Positions 50,494 to 60,600 of a stretch of DNA of 64,000 nucleotides are shown piece after piece; position 1 is the stretch's first letter; each line of letters opens with the position of its first letter. The translations under genes were made by a program, and so were the position numbers. The notes under the pieces are model-generated. The model worked only from the letters and a program-made list of their open reading frames with translations. It was not told the origin of the DNA and searched no databases. Source of the stretch: Nocardioides albertanoniae (GTDB taxonomy: Bacteria > Actinomycetota > Actinomycetes > Propionibacteriales > Nocardioidaceae); contig NZ_VFOV01000001.1 in NCBI RefSeq assembly GCF_006716315.1, positions 4,108,501-4,172,500 of the forward strand, in the 5' to 3' direction.

Positions 50494-51906
50494 TCAGGTG
50501 ACCTTGAGCTTCTCGACGGAGGAGTCGTCGGCGACCTTGTCGAAGATGGCCTGGACCTTCTGGGTCAGACCCTTGACGTCGAGGTCTCCGGAGAGGAACG
50601 AGTTCCACACGACGAGCTCGTCGGCGTTGGTGCCGTAGTAGTCGTAGAACTGGAAGTTGAAGACGTTCTCTCCGGCGCCGTCGAGCATCGAGGTCTGCGA
50701 CTTCAGCGCCGCCGAGCCGAACCCGTCGGCGGGCACGGTGTCCTTGACGATGGTGGGCGCGAGCTTCGTCTTGGCGAAGTTGGTCGCGGCCTCCTTCGAC
50801 AGCATCGCGCGCAGCAGCTCCTTGCCGCCGGCGGGGTTCTTGGCCTTGCTCGGCACGATGTAGCCCTCGCCGGCAGCGGCGCGGATCGCCTCGTACGGCA
50901 TCTTGGAGTTCTCGGTGAGGGTGAACTCCGGGATGCCGGTCATCTCGAAGCCGTCCTTGGTGGACTTCTTCATCTCGTTCTCGATCCAGCCGCCGCTCGG
51001 GTAGAGCAGCGCCTGCTGGTCGTTGGACCACTTCGCCTGGGCGGCGGTGAACTGGGTGCCGGCGCCGCCGGGGACGAACATGCCCTGCTTGACCATCTCG
51101 GCGAGCTTCTCGAGGATGCTCTGGATGGTCGGGTGCGACCAGGCCTTCTTGTCGAGGTTCTCCAGCGCGAGGCGCACCTCGTCGCCGCCCTCCTTGGCGG
51201 CCGAGTCGATGACCAGGGTGCGGTAGTAGGTCGCCGCCTCCTTGCCCCAGACGAAGAGGTACTTCTTCTTGGCCTTGGCCTTCGCGCCCAGGTCGAGGGC
51301 CTCGTCCCAGGTCTTGGGGGCGGTCCAGCCGTTCTCCTCGAAGAGCGAGGCGGAGTGCCACACGGCGTAGAGGGTCATCACGTAGTTGATCGCGACGAAC
51401 TTGCCACCGAAGGTGCCGGGCTGCTCGACCTTGGGGTAGAGCGTGTCGGCGATCTTGGTGCCCTCGTAGTTGTCGGCCTCGAAGACGTCGTCGAGGGTCT
51501 CGAGCTGCGAGGCGATGGTGCTGTAGCCGATCAGGTCGGCACCCGAGTTGTCGATCAGGTCGGGGGGCGTGCCGCCGACGAAGCGCGGCTGCAGCTCGGT
51601 GGCGATCTTGGAGGTCGCGCTGACCTTGACCTTGGAGTCGGCGAACTCCTTGCCGACCACGCCTCCGGCGAACTCGACGTAGTCAAAGCCATAGCCGCCG
51701 TCGAAGATCACCGCGTCGACGGTGGAGTCCTTGGCCATGCCGAACGGGTTGGTGTCGGACTTGGTGCCGCCACCGCTCTTCTCGGAGTCGCTGCCGGGCG
51801 CGCCACAGGCGGCCAGCGCACCGGAGAGTGACACGAGAGCCGCGCCGGCGAGGCTGCCGCGCAGAAGAGTCCGGCGATCAAGCCGGCCGTGAAGCTGCTG
51901 AGACAT
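50494..51906 (-). CDS. ABC transporter substrate-binding lipoprotein, NgcE-like
   Basis: The 470-residue product begins with a twin-arginine-like lipoprotein signal (DRRTLLRGSLAGAALVSLSG, lipobox LAAC with Cys34). It continues as a type 1 extracellular solute-binding protein. The segment NPFGMAKDSTVDAVIFDGGY is characteristic of NgcE-type binding proteins, which in Streptomyces bind N-acetylglucosamine and chitobiose. Position upstream of two permeases and next to a SIS protein and a BadF-type sugar kinase supports amino-sugar uptake. Substrate inferred, not shown. Confidence 0.85.
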   Translation of the reverse strand: MSQQLHGRLDRRTLLRGSLAGAALVSLSGALAACGAPGSDSEKSGGGTKSDTNPFGMAKDSTVDAVIFDGGYGFDYVEFAGGVVGKEFADSKVKVSATSKIATELQPRFVGGTPPDLIDNSGADLIGYSTIASQLETLDDVFEADNYEGTKIADTLYPKVEQPGTFGGKFVAINYVMTLYAVWHSASLFEENGWTAPKTWDEALDLGAKAKAKKKYLFVWGKEAATYYRTLVIDSAAKEGGDEVRLALENLDKKAWSHPTIQSILEKLAEMVKQGMFVPGGAGTQFTAAQAKWSNDQQALLYPSGGWIENEMKKSTKDGFEMTGIPEFTLTENSKMPYEAIRAAAGEGYIVPSKAKNPAGGKELLRAMLSKEAATNFAKTKLAPTIVKDTVPADGFGSAALKSQTSMLDGAGENVFNFQFYDYYGTNADELVVWNSFLSGDLDVKGLTQKVQAIFDKVADDSSVEKLKVT

Positions 51907-51956
51907 CGTGCTGCCTTCTTTCGGGTGGTTTCCTCTTTACTTCTTCTTACGGGTTG

Positions 51957-52712
51957 TCATGCCATGCTTCCGATGCGCTCGCCGTAGTGAGCCTTCAGCG
52001 CATCGTTGTGCTCATCGCCACCCGGGATGTTGGCGGAGAGATACAGGGGCGGGGTCTCGCCCGTGGCTTGGATCCTGGTCGCGGTCGCGAGGGTCAGGAG
52101 CTGAGCGATGTACGCCGCGGTGATCGAGGAGACCGCGCCGGCGCTCACGGCGCCGACCGACACGGTGGCGTCGCCGAAGGGCGCCAGGTTGTCGATCACC
52201 ACGTCGGCGATCTCCGAGAGGCGCTTGCCGCTGGGGTGCTTGGGCGTGACCGCCCGGGTGTGCTCGAGGCTGGTCACGGCGATCACCTTGTGGCCCTCCT
52301 CCTTCGCCCGCAGCGCGATGCCGACGATCGAGCCGTTGACTCCGGAGTTGGACGCGATCAGGAAGACGTCCTGCGGCTGGAAGTCGTGCAGCTCCCAGAG
52401 CTCGTCGGCGATGTCGGAGTCGCGCTCGAGGAGGCCGCCCACCAGGTCGCCGGCCGGACGCTCGCCCTTGAGGACGGTGTCGCGCAGGGCGATGGCGTGG
52501 GTCGGGATCAGCCCTCCGGCGCGGCCGGCGATCTCCATCGCGAAGGCCTGGGAGTGGCCGGTGCCGAAGGCCTGCAGCACACCGTTGTCGCCGATGCTGT
52601 CGACCATCAGGTCGATCGCCTCGTCGAGACCGCCGGATTGCGCAACAGACTGCAGCGCGGACAGGCGTGTGCGAACCTGCTCATCGAAGGCTCCGAACAC
52701 GTCGCTGGTCAA
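51957..52712 (-). CDS. SIS-domain sugar isomerase-like protein
   Basis: The 251-residue product has a SIS fold: VLQAFGTGHSQAFAMEIAGRAG near residue 45, DVFLIASNSGVNGSIVGIAL near 130, VIAVTSLEHTRAV and GDATVSVGAVSAGAVSS. SIS domains bind phosphosugars; this subfamily (YokT/UPF0309-like) occurs in actinobacterial amino-sugar loci, similar in role to MurQ/NagB-type enzymes. It starts with TTG at 52712. Same strand and just upstream of the transporter genes, so probably one transcript with a 50-bp gap. Confidence 0.85.
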   Translation of the reverse strand: MTSDVFGAFDEQVRTRLSALQSVAQSGGLDEAIDLMVDSIGDNGVLQAFGTGHSQAFAMEIAGRAGGLIPTHAIALRDTVLKGERPAGDLVGGLLERDSDIADELWELHDFQPQDVFLIASNSGVNGSIVGIALRAKEEGHKVIAVTSLEHTRAVTPKHPSGKRLSEIADVVIDNLAPFGDATVSVGAVSAGAVSSITAAYIAQLLTLATATRIQATGETPPLYLSANIPGGDEHNDALKAHYGERIGSMA

Positions 52713-52824
52713 TTAGTCCACCCACTTTGCAAACTCGGGCCGCGACCGTATGACGGGCCCTGCGCACGAAAACTATTTGGAGAGAGTACGCCTGGCAATG
52801 GTTTTCTGTTACGAAACGGTGTCA

Positions 52825-53787
52825 ATGACTGACAACTATTTGGGACTCGACGCGGGCGGCACCAGCACGCGCGCCGTCGTCGTCGCCTCGGACGGCCGCT
52901 GCCTCGGCGTCGGACGGGCCGGCAGCGGCAACCCCACCTCCGCCGGGATCGACGCGGCCACGCACGCCATCGTCACCTCGGCCGGCCAGGCGGTGACCGC
53001 CGCGTCTCTCGGCTCGGTCGCCGGTGCCGCACTGGCCGTCGCCGGAGCGGCCGACACCGGTCACCGCAGCGCGATCGGGGCGGCGCTCGCCGACCTGGTC
53101 GAGGGCGAGCCGGTCTTCGAGTTCGATGTGCTGGCGGCGTACTTCTCGGGGACGGCGGCGGCCGACGGCTATGTGCTGCTCTCCGGCACGGGAGCGAGCG
53201 CGGTGCGGGTCGAGGGTGGGCAGCTCGCCGCGATCTCCGACGGGCTGGGCTGGCTGCTCGGCGACGTCGGCTCGGGCTTCTGGCTCGGCCGCGAGGTCGT
53301 ACGCCGCGCGCTCGCGCCGCTCGACGGTCGCGGCACCTCGACGCTGCTCACCGAGCTGCTGCTCGACCGGCTCCGGATCGTCCCGGACGAGCGGCGCACC
53401 GCCGGCCGCACCTCCGCGCTCGTCGCCGCGACGGGTGCCCTCTATGCGATGCCGCCGTTGCGCCTGGCCGACTTCGCCTCGCTCGCCTTCGAGGCCGCCG
53501 ACTCGGGCGACCCGGTCGCCACAGGCATCCTCGAGGAGGCAGCGGTGGGGCTGGCGGAGACGCTCGCGGCGGTGCGTACGCCTGCGGTGGACGGGCCGCT
53601 GGTGGCTGCCGGAAGCGTCCTGGCCCGCCAGCCCGGCTTCGTGAACCGGGTCGCGCCGGACGCGCTCATCGCGACCGACGGGTTGGCCGGGGCGGCGGTG
53701 CTGGCCCTGCGGCACGGCGGCGTGCACGTCGATGACGCCGTCTACACCCGGATCACCCGCTCGCTCGCTGAACTCACCCGAGTGTGA
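52825..53787 (+). CDS. BadF/BadG-family sugar kinase, GlcNAc/MurNAc kinase-like
   Basis: The 320-residue product is an ASKHA kinase. Phosphate-1 LGLDAGGTSTRAVV is near residue 6; YVLLSGTGASAVR and AISDGLGWLLGDVGSGFWLG are typical of the BadF/BadG/NagK group. Related enzymes phosphorylate N-acetylglucosamine, and Clostridium MurK also MurNAc. Divergent from the SIS/transporter operon (112 bp), it would phosphorylate the imported amino sugar. ATG at 52825 is chosen because the phosphate-1 motif follows directly. Confidence 0.87.
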   Translation: MTDNYLGLDAGGTSTRAVVVASDGRCLGVGRAGSGNPTSAGIDAATHAIVTSAGQAVTAASLGSVAGAALAVAGAADTGHRSAIGAALADLVEGEPVFEFDVLAAYFSGTAAADGYVLLSGTGASAVRVEGGQLAAISDGLGWLLGDVGSGFWLGREVVRRALAPLDGRGTSTLLTELLLDRLRIVPDERRTAGRTSALVAATGALYAMPPLRLADFASLAFEAADSGDPVATGILEEAAVGLAETLAAVRTPAVDGPLVAAGSVLARQPGFVNRVAPDALIATDGLAGAAVLALRHGGVHVDDAVYTRITRSLAELTRV

Positions 53788-53868
53788 CAATCGTCATCAC
53801 GGACGCCTGAAGCCAGGCCGGATGGCCTCCTCTAGCATGTCCTTGCATTCACGATGGAGGAGTTCTCG

Positions 53869-55626
53869 TTGAGCAAGCCACTGACCAAGGTCCTGATCGC
53901 CAACCGCGGTGAGATCGCCGTTCGAGTGATCCGCGCGTGCAAGGACGCCGGAATCGGCTCCGTAGCGATCTACGCGGACCCCGACCGTGACGCGCTCTTC
54001 GTGCGCCTGGCCGACGAGTCCTACTCGCTCGGCGGAGCGACGCCGGCGGAGTCGTACCTGTCGATCGAGAAGATCATCGACGTCGCCCGCCAGGCCGGCG
54101 CCGACTCGGTCCACCCCGGCTACGGCTTCCTGGCCGAGAACGCCGAGTTCGCCCAGGCCGTGATCGACGCCGGCCTGACCTGGATCGGCCCCTCGCCCGA
54201 GGCCATCGACGCGCTCGGTGACAAGGCGAAGGCCAAGCAGATCGCGCTCAAGGCCGGCGCCCCGCTCGCGCCCGGCCTCAAGGACCCGGTCGAGGACGCC
54301 TCCGAGATCACTGCCTTCGCCCAGGAGCACGGCCTCCCGGTCGCCATCAAGGCGGTCTTCGGCGGCGGCGGCCGCGGCCTGAAGGTCGCCCGCACGCTCG
54401 AGGAGATCCCCGAGCTCTACGAGTCGGCCGTCCGCGAGGCCGTCGGCGCGTTCGGGCGCGGCGAGTGTCTGGTCGAGAAGTTCCTCGACCGCCCGCGCCA
54501 CGTCGAGACCCAGTGCCTGGCCGACCAGCACGGCAACGTGGTCGTCGTCTCCACCCGCGACTGCTCGCTGCAGCGTCGCCACCAGAAGCTGGTCGAGGAG
54601 GCGCCTGCGCCGTTCCTCACCGAGGAGCAGAACAAGCGCCTCTACGAGTCGTCCAAGGCGATCCTGCGCGAGGCCGGCTACGTCGGCGCCGGCACCTGTG
54701 AGTTCCTCGTCGCCGCCGACGGCACCATCTCCTTCCTCGAGGTCAACACCCGCCTCCAGGTCGAGCACTGCGTCTCCGAGGAGGTCACCGGCCTCGACCT
54801 GGTGCGCGAGATGTTCCGCATCGCCGCCGGCGAAGAGCTCGGCTACGGCGACCCCGAGGTCCGCGGCCACTCGATCGAATACCGCATCAACGCCGAAGAC
54901 GGCGGCAACAACTTCATGCCGGCCCCCGGCACGCTCACCGAGTGGGCCCCGCCGGCCGGCCCGGGCGTACGCCTCGACGGCGGCTACGAGAAGGGCGAGA
55001 CCATCCCCGGCTCGTTCGACTCCCTGATCGCGAAGCTGATCATCACCGGCACCTCGCGCGAGCAGGCGCTGGAGCGCTCGCGTCGCGCGCTCGACGAGTT
55101 CGCGGTCGACGGCATGCCGACCGCGATCCCGTTCCACCAGGCCGTCGTCAACGACCCGGCCTACACCGCCGAGAACGGCTCCTTCGACGTCTACACGACC
55201 TGGATCGAGACCGACTTCGACAACCAGATCACCCCCTACGCCGGTGCCGCCAGCGACCCGGCCGAAGACGACGAGCGCCAGACGGTCGTGGTCGAGGTCG
55301 GTGGCAAGCGCCTCTCCGTCTCGCTGCCCGCGGGCCTCGGCGGCATCGCTGCCGGCGGCGCCACCGCGAAGAAGCCGAAGCGCTCGGCGAAGAAGGCCGG
55401 CGCGGCCGCCTCGGGCGACTCGGTCACCTCGCCGATGCAGGGCACCATCGTCAAGGTCGCCGTCGAGGAAGGCCAGGAGATCGCCGAGGGCGACGTCGTC
55501 GTGGTCATCGAGGCGATGAAGATGGAGCAGCCCCTCAAGGCCCACAAGTCCGGCGTCATCACCGGCCTCAACGCCTCCGTCGGCGAGACCGTCACCAACG
55601 GCGGGGTCATCGCCGAGATCAAGTAG
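53869..55626 (+). CDS. Acyl-CoA carboxylase alpha subunit (biotin carboxylase + BCCP), AccA3-like
   Basis: The 585-residue product carries biotin carboxylase (about 1-450: [69 protein letters not shown]) and a C-terminal biotinyl domain with EAMKMEQ. It supplies carboxybiotin to acyl-CoA carboxylase beta subunits, making malonyl- or methylmalonyl-CoA. I choose TTG at 53869, eight bases after GGAGGAG; the ATG at 53854 overlaps that site. An Ala/Lys linker (residues near 500) separates the domains. No beta subunit is adjacent. Confidence 0.9.
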   Translation: MSKPLTKVLIANRGEIAVRVIRACKDAGIGSVAIYADPDRDALFVRLADESYSLGGATPAESYLSIEKIIDVARQAGADSVHPGYGFLAENAEFAQAVIDAGLTWIGPSPEAIDALGDKAKAKQIALKAGAPLAPGLKDPVEDASEITAFAQEHGLPVAIKAVFGGGGRGLKVARTLEEIPELYESAVREAVGAFGRGECLVEKFLDRPRHVETQCLADQHGNVVVVSTRDCSLQRRHQKLVEEAPAPFLTEEQNKRLYESSKAILREAGYVGAGTCEFLVAADGTISFLEVNTRLQVEHCVSEEVTGLDLVREMFRIAAGEELGYGDPEVRGHSIEYRINAEDGGNNFMPAPGTLTEWAPPAGPGVRLDGGYEKGETIPGSFDSLIAKLIITGTSREQALERSRRALDEFAVDGMPTAIPFHQAVVNDPAYTAENGSFDVYTTWIETDFDNQITPYAGAASDPAEDDERQTVVVEVGGKRLSVSLPAGLGGIAAGGATAKKPKRSAKKAGAAASGDSVTSPMQGTIVKVAVEEGQEIAEGDVVVVIEAMKMEQPLKAHKSGVITGLNASVGETVTNGGVIAEIK

Positions 55627-55650
55627 CTCCGCAGGACCGGCAGCGGCCGT

Positions 55651-55793
55651 TCACCGAGGTAACTCGGTGGGCGGCCGCTTCTTCGTGGAGCTCCACGAGG
55701 TCGGTGTCGGTTAGCCGAGGTATCTCGGCGGCCAGACAGGGGCTGGCAGAACAGCGGCGGATGCTCGTCGAGTTACCTCGGTGAGCATCCGGC
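55651..55793. repeat. Composite palindromic repeat, family B copy 2
   Basis: It has CACCGAGGTAACTCGGTG (55652-55669), GCGGCCGCTTC, CGTGGAGCTCCACG, CCGAGGTATCTCGG (55715-55728) and CGAGTTACCTCGGTGAGCATCCG at the right. The first, second and last blocks match the reverse complement of 10628-10716. It fills the gap between convergent genes and may act as terminator. Confidence 0.8.
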
Positions 55794-55796
55794 CCC

Positions 55797-56507
55797 TCAC
55801 AGCCCCAGCTGGTCAGCCAGAGCGGTGAGGTGGAGCTCGAAGAGGGCGGCAGGGTCGCCGAAGGCATCCGGGCCGAACTGGCCGAAGACCTCGAAGCTGA
55901 CCCGGCCGAAGAGGCTGGTCCAGACGAGCACGCCGCGTACGAGCACTGCGTCGGGCAGGTCGATGCCGGCCTGGTCGCGGATGCCCTGCAGTCCCGCCGT
56001 GAGCGCGGGCGAGGGCTCGTCCGGCTCCTCGGGCAGGGTGAGGCGGCCGGAGGCGAGCGCTCTCTCGGCCAGCCGCAGCATCGCGGTCGGGACCCGCGTG
56101 CCCGGCACGCTCGTGCGCTCGTCGGGAGCCGCATAACCGGGCACCGGCGACCCGAAGAGCAAGGCGTACGTCGCCGGCTCGGCGAGCGCCCAGGCCCTGA
56201 CCGCGCGGCCGAGCGCCAGGAGCTGGGCGCGATGGTCATCGTCGGGGGCGGCCGCGACGGCTGCGTCGACGGCGTCGCCCAGCTCGTCGTAGCCGGCGAC
56301 GAGGAGCAGGGTGAGCAGCTCGTCGCGGTTCTTCACGTAGCGGTAGACCGCTGAGGACACGACCCCGAGGTCGCGGGCGACCGCGCGCAACGACAGCGCC
56401 GCCGCGCCGTCGGTCACCAGATGCTCACGCCCGATCCGGACGATCTCGTCCATCGTCTGCGCCCGGGCCCGTTCGCGTGGGGTGCCGTCGTTCGTGGTGC
56501 CAGCCAT
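55797..56507 (-). CDS. TetR-family transcriptional regulator
   Basis: The 236-residue product has a TetR helix-turn-helix (MDEIVRIGREHLVTDGAAAL, SLRAVARDLGVVSSAVYRYV) and a C-terminal ligand domain resembling the WHG group. It diverges from an NAD-dependent oxidoreductase gene, and palindromic sites in the shared promoter (56531-56611) suggest it represses both. The ATG at 56507 is chosen because the family N-terminus follows. Ligand unknown. Confidence 0.9.
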   Translation of the reverse strand: MAGTTNDGTPRERARAQTMDEIVRIGREHLVTDGAAALSLRAVARDLGVVSSAVYRYVKNRDELLTLLLVAGYDELGDAVDAAVAAAPDDDHRAQLLALGRAVRAWALAEPATYALLFGSPVPGYAAPDERTSVPGTRVPTAMLRLAERALASGRLTLPEEPDEPSPALTAGLQGIRDQAGIDLPDAVLVRGVLVWTSLFGRVSFEVFGQFGPDAFGDPAALFELHLTALADQLGL

Positions 56508-56530
56508 GGCCCCATCCTGACCCGGAAAAG

Positions 56531-56611
56531 AGAGCACTGTCAACAAATGTGAGCACTGCTCTTGCTTTGTCGGTGATCCCGCGCCACACTCATTGCGAGA
56601 GCACCGCTCTC
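56531..56611. promoter_or_regulatory. Three GAGAGCAC-type operator sites between tetR and the oxidoreductase
   Basis: GAGAGC-ACC-GCTCTC (56597-56611) is a perfect dyad. GAGCACTGCTC (56551-56561) and AGAGCACTGT (56531-56540) are related. Dyads of this kind are typical TetR operators; binding by the adjacent regulator is inferred. Confidence 0.65.
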
Positions 56612-56638
56612 TCAACCCCAGACCCTCAGGAGAATCCC

Positions 56639-57568
56639 GTGAACAGCACCTACCTCGTCATCGGCGCCGGACCTGTCGGCACGACCGTCGCCCTCCAGCT
56701 CGCCGCCCGCGGCGACCGCGTACGCCTCCTGACCCGCTCCGGCAGCGGGCCCGTGCACGCGAGCATCGAGCGCCTCCGCGGCGACGCCACCGACCTCGAC
56801 ACCGTCACCCAGGCGGCCTCCGGCACGTCCGCCGTCTTCGACTGCATGCACGCCACCGCCTACGCGGCAGCCACCTGGCGCGAGGAGCTGCCGCGGGCCG
56901 AGAAGGTCGTGCTCGAGGCCGCGGGGAGCGCCGGCGCCGTCGTCGTCTTCCCCGAGAGCCTCTACGCCTACGGTCACGTCTCGGCCACCATCACCGAACA
57001 GACCCCGCGAGAGGCAGACTTCGGCAAGCCGGCGGTGCGGGTCGAGCTGCTCGGCGCCCGCGACGCCTCCCCCACCCCGACGGTCAGCGTCGCAGCCTCG
57101 GACTTCTACGGCCCGCTCGTGCGCACTGCCCACGCCGGCGACCGCATGGTGCCGACGGTGCTCGCCGGCAAGACGATGCGCGTGCTGGGTGACCCGGACG
57201 CACCGCACTCATGGACCTACGTGCCCGACCTGGCCACCGCGATGATCAAGGCTGGCGACGACGAGAGCCTGTGGAACAGCTTCCTGCACGCGCCCACCGC
57301 GCCGGCGGTGTCCCAGCGCGAGCTCGTCCACACCTACGCCGACGCGGCAGGCGTCGCCGCGCCGCGGGTCAGCAGCATCCCCGGGTGGGTGCTGAAGGCG
57401 ATCGGCGCGGTGCACCCCGGAACCCGGGAGCTGGCCGAGCTGGTCTACCAGTTCGACAAACCGTTCGTCATGGACTCCTCGGCCAGCGAGTCCCGCCTCG
57501 GCCTGACCCCCACCTCGCTGGAGACCGGCGCGAAGGCGACGGTGGAGTGGTGGCGTACGCAGGCCTGA
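56639..57568 (+). CDS. NAD-dependent epimerase/dehydratase-like oxidoreductase
   Basis: The 309-residue product has an extended SDR fold with the NAD loop VIGAGPVGTTVALQLAARG at the start and a PESLYAYGH segment in place of the YxxxK motif, so it is an atypical SDR. It ends with TSLETGAKATVEWW, typical of this epimerase group. GTG at 56639 follows AGGAGA. It is divergent from tetR and probably under its control. Substrate not known. Confidence 0.82.
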   Translation: MNSTYLVIGAGPVGTTVALQLAARGDRVRLLTRSGSGPVHASIERLRGDATDLDTVTQAASGTSAVFDCMHATAYAAATWREELPRAEKVVLEAAGSAGAVVVFPESLYAYGHVSATITEQTPREADFGKPAVRVELLGARDASPTPTVSVAASDFYGPLVRTAHAGDRMVPTVLAGKTMRVLGDPDAPHSWTYVPDLATAMIKAGDDESLWNSFLHAPTAPAVSQRELVHTYADAAGVAAPRVSSIPGWVLKAIGAVHPGTRELAELVYQFDKPFVMDSSASESRLGLTPTSLETGAKATVEWWRTQA

Positions 57569-57659
57569 GCCGCACTGCTCGGCGGTGAACAGCGTCCACA
57601 AACTGGTCGGTAGTGTCCGAAACCCGGACCAGGGCCGCAGGATCGGTAGCGTTACGGCC

Positions 57660-60600
57660 ATGTTCAAGAAGGTGTTGGTCGCCAACCGCGGCGAGATCGC
57701 GATCCGAGCTTTCCGCGCAGGCTTCGAGCTGGAGGCGAAGACGGTCGCCGTCTTCCCCTACGAGGATCGCGGCTCCGAGCATCGCCTGAAGGCCGACGAG
57801 GCCTACCAGATCGGCGAGCTCGGCCACCCGATCCGGGCCTACCTCGACCCCGACGCCATCGTCGAGGTCGCCAAGCAGAGCGGCGCGGACGCCATCTACC
57901 CGGGCTACGGATTCCTCTCCGAGAACCCGGCGCTCGCCGAGGCGTGCGCCCGGGCGGGGATCACCTTCATCGGGCCCTCCGCGGAGGTGCTCACGCTCAC
58001 CGGCAACAAGGCGACCGCCATCGCGGCGGCGAAGGCTGCCGGCGTACCGACTCTCGCTTCGGTCGAGCCGTCCACCGACGTCGACGCGCTCGTCTCCGCC
58101 GCCGAGTCGCTGCCCTACCCGCTGTTCGTGAAGGCGGTCGCCGGCGGTGGCGGCCGCGGGATGCGGCGGGTCGACGACCCCGCCAAGCTGCGCGAGGCCG
58201 TCGAGACCTGCATGCGTGAGGGCGAGGCCGCGTTCGGCGACGCGACCGTCTTCATCGAGCAGGCCGTCGTCGAGCCGCGTCACATCGAGGTGCAGATCCT
58301 CGCCGACGGCGCGGGCAACGTGATCCATCTCTTCGAGCGCGACTGCTCGGTGCAGCGCCGCCACCAGAAGGTCGTGGAGATCGCTCCCGCCCCGAATCTC
58401 GATCCTGACCTGCGCGAACGCATGTGTGCCGATGCGGTGCGGTTCGCCAAGGAGATCGGCTACTCGTGCGCGGGCACCGTGGAGTTCCTGCTCGACCCCG
58501 ACGGCAACTACGTCTTCATCGAGATGAACCCACGCATCCAGGTCGAGCACACCGTGACCGAGGAGGTCACCGACGTCGACCTGGTGCGCTCGCAGATGCG
58601 GATCGCCGCCGGCGACACCCTCGACGACCTCGGTCTCAGCCAGGACTCCGTGCACCTGCGCGGCGCCGCCATGCAGTGCCGGATCACCACCGAGGATCCC
58701 GCCAACAACTTCCGCCCCGACACGGGCATGATCACCACCTACCGCTCCCCCGGCGGCGCCGGCATCCGGGTCGACGGCGGCACCACCTACTCCGGGGCCG
58801 AGGTATCGCCCCACTTCGACTCGATGCTCGCCAAGCTCACCTGCCGGGGGCGTACGTTCGAGGACGCTGTCACCCGCGCCCGCCGGGCCGTGGCGGAGTT
58901 CCGGATCCGCGGGGTCGCCACCAACATCCCGTTCCTGCAGGCGCTGCTCGACGACCCCGACTTCATCGCCGGCTCGATCACCACCTCGTTCATCGAGACC
59001 CACCCGCAGCTGCTGACCGCGCGGGCCTCCGGCGACCGCGGCACCAAGCTGCTGACCTACCTGGCCGACGTCACCGTCAACCAGCCGCACGGAGCCGCGC
59101 CCGTCTCGCTCCATCCGGTGGAGAAGCTGCCCGAGCTCGATCTGTCGGCGGCTCCGCCGGCGGGGTCTCGTGACCTTCTTCGTGAGCTCGGACCGTCGGG
59201 CTTCGCGGCGGCGCTGCGAGCCCAGGAGGCGGTGGCGGTCACCGACACCACCTTCCGCGACGCCCACCAGTCGCTGCTCGCGACCCGGGTGCGCACCACC
59301 GACCTGCTCGGCGTGGCCGGCCACGTCGCGCGGCTGACGCCGCAGCTGTGGTCGCTGGAGGCGTGGGGCGGAGCGACGTACGACGTGGCGCTCCGCTTCC
59401 TCTCCGAAGACCCGTGGGAGCGGCTGGCGGCGCTGCGCGAAGCCGTGCCCAACATCAACCTGCAGATGCTGCTGCGTGGACGCAACACCGTGGGCTACAC
59501 GCCCTATCCGACCGAGGTCACCGACGCGTTCGTCTCCGAGGCCGCCGCCACCGGGATCGACGTCTTCCGCATCTTCGACGCACTCAACGACGTCTCCCAG
59601 ATGCGGCCGGCGATCGACGCGGTGCGCGCGACCGGTTCGTCGCTCGCCGAGGTGGCGCTCTGCTACACCGGCGACCTCTCCTCGCCGGATGAGAAGCTCT
59701 ACACGCTCGACTACTACCTGCGGCTGGCCGACGAGATCGTCTCGGCAGGCGCGCACGTGCTCGCGATCAAGGACATGGCCGGACTCCTGCGGGCGCCTGC
59801 GGCGCGCACCCTGGTGACCGCGCTGCGGGAGCGCTTCGACGTGCCGGTGCACCTGCACACCCACGACACCGCGGGTGGCCAGCTGGGCACGCTCCTGGCC
59901 GCTGTCGACGCCGGGGTCGACGCGGTCGACGCCGCGACCGCATCGATGGCCGGCACCACCTCCCAGCCGCCGCTCTCCTCGCTCGTCGCCGCGCTCGACC
60001 AGACCCCACGCGCCACCGGTATCTCGTTGTCGTCGGTGAACTCGCTGGAACCCTACTGGGAGGCGGTACGCCGCGTCTACGCGCCCTTCGAGTCCGGCCT
60101 GCCCGCGCCGACCGGCCGGGTCTACCGCCACGAGATCCCCGGCGGCCAGCTCTCCAACCTGCGCCAGCAGGCGATCGCGCTGGGGCTCGGTGAACGCTTC
60201 GAGGAGATCGAGGACATGTACGCCGCGGCCAACCAGATCCTCGGCCGGGTGCCGAAGGTCACGCCGTCGTCCAAGGTCATCGGCGACCTGGCCCTCTCGC
60301 TGGTGGCGGCGGGAGCCGATCCGGCTGCCTTCGAGGCCGACCCGGCGGCGTACGACATCCCGGGGTCGGTGATCGGCTTCCTCAACGGTGAGCTCGGCGA
60401 CCCTCCGGGCGGATGGCCCGAGCCGTTCCGCGGCAAGGCGATCGCCGGCCGCACCTGGAAGGAGCCGTCGCCCACGCTCTCCGCCGACGACGCCGCCGGG
60501 CTCGCCAGCGAGGAGGCCGGCGAACGACGGGCGACGCTCAACCGGCTCCTCTTCCCCGGCCCGACGAAGGAGTTCGGCGAGGCACGGTCGAAGTGGGGCG

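Noticed and set aside
53854..53868. ATG start for the acyl-CoA carboxylase alpha subunit
   Set aside because: The ATG overlaps the GGAGGAG ribosome-binding site that serves the TTG at 53869.
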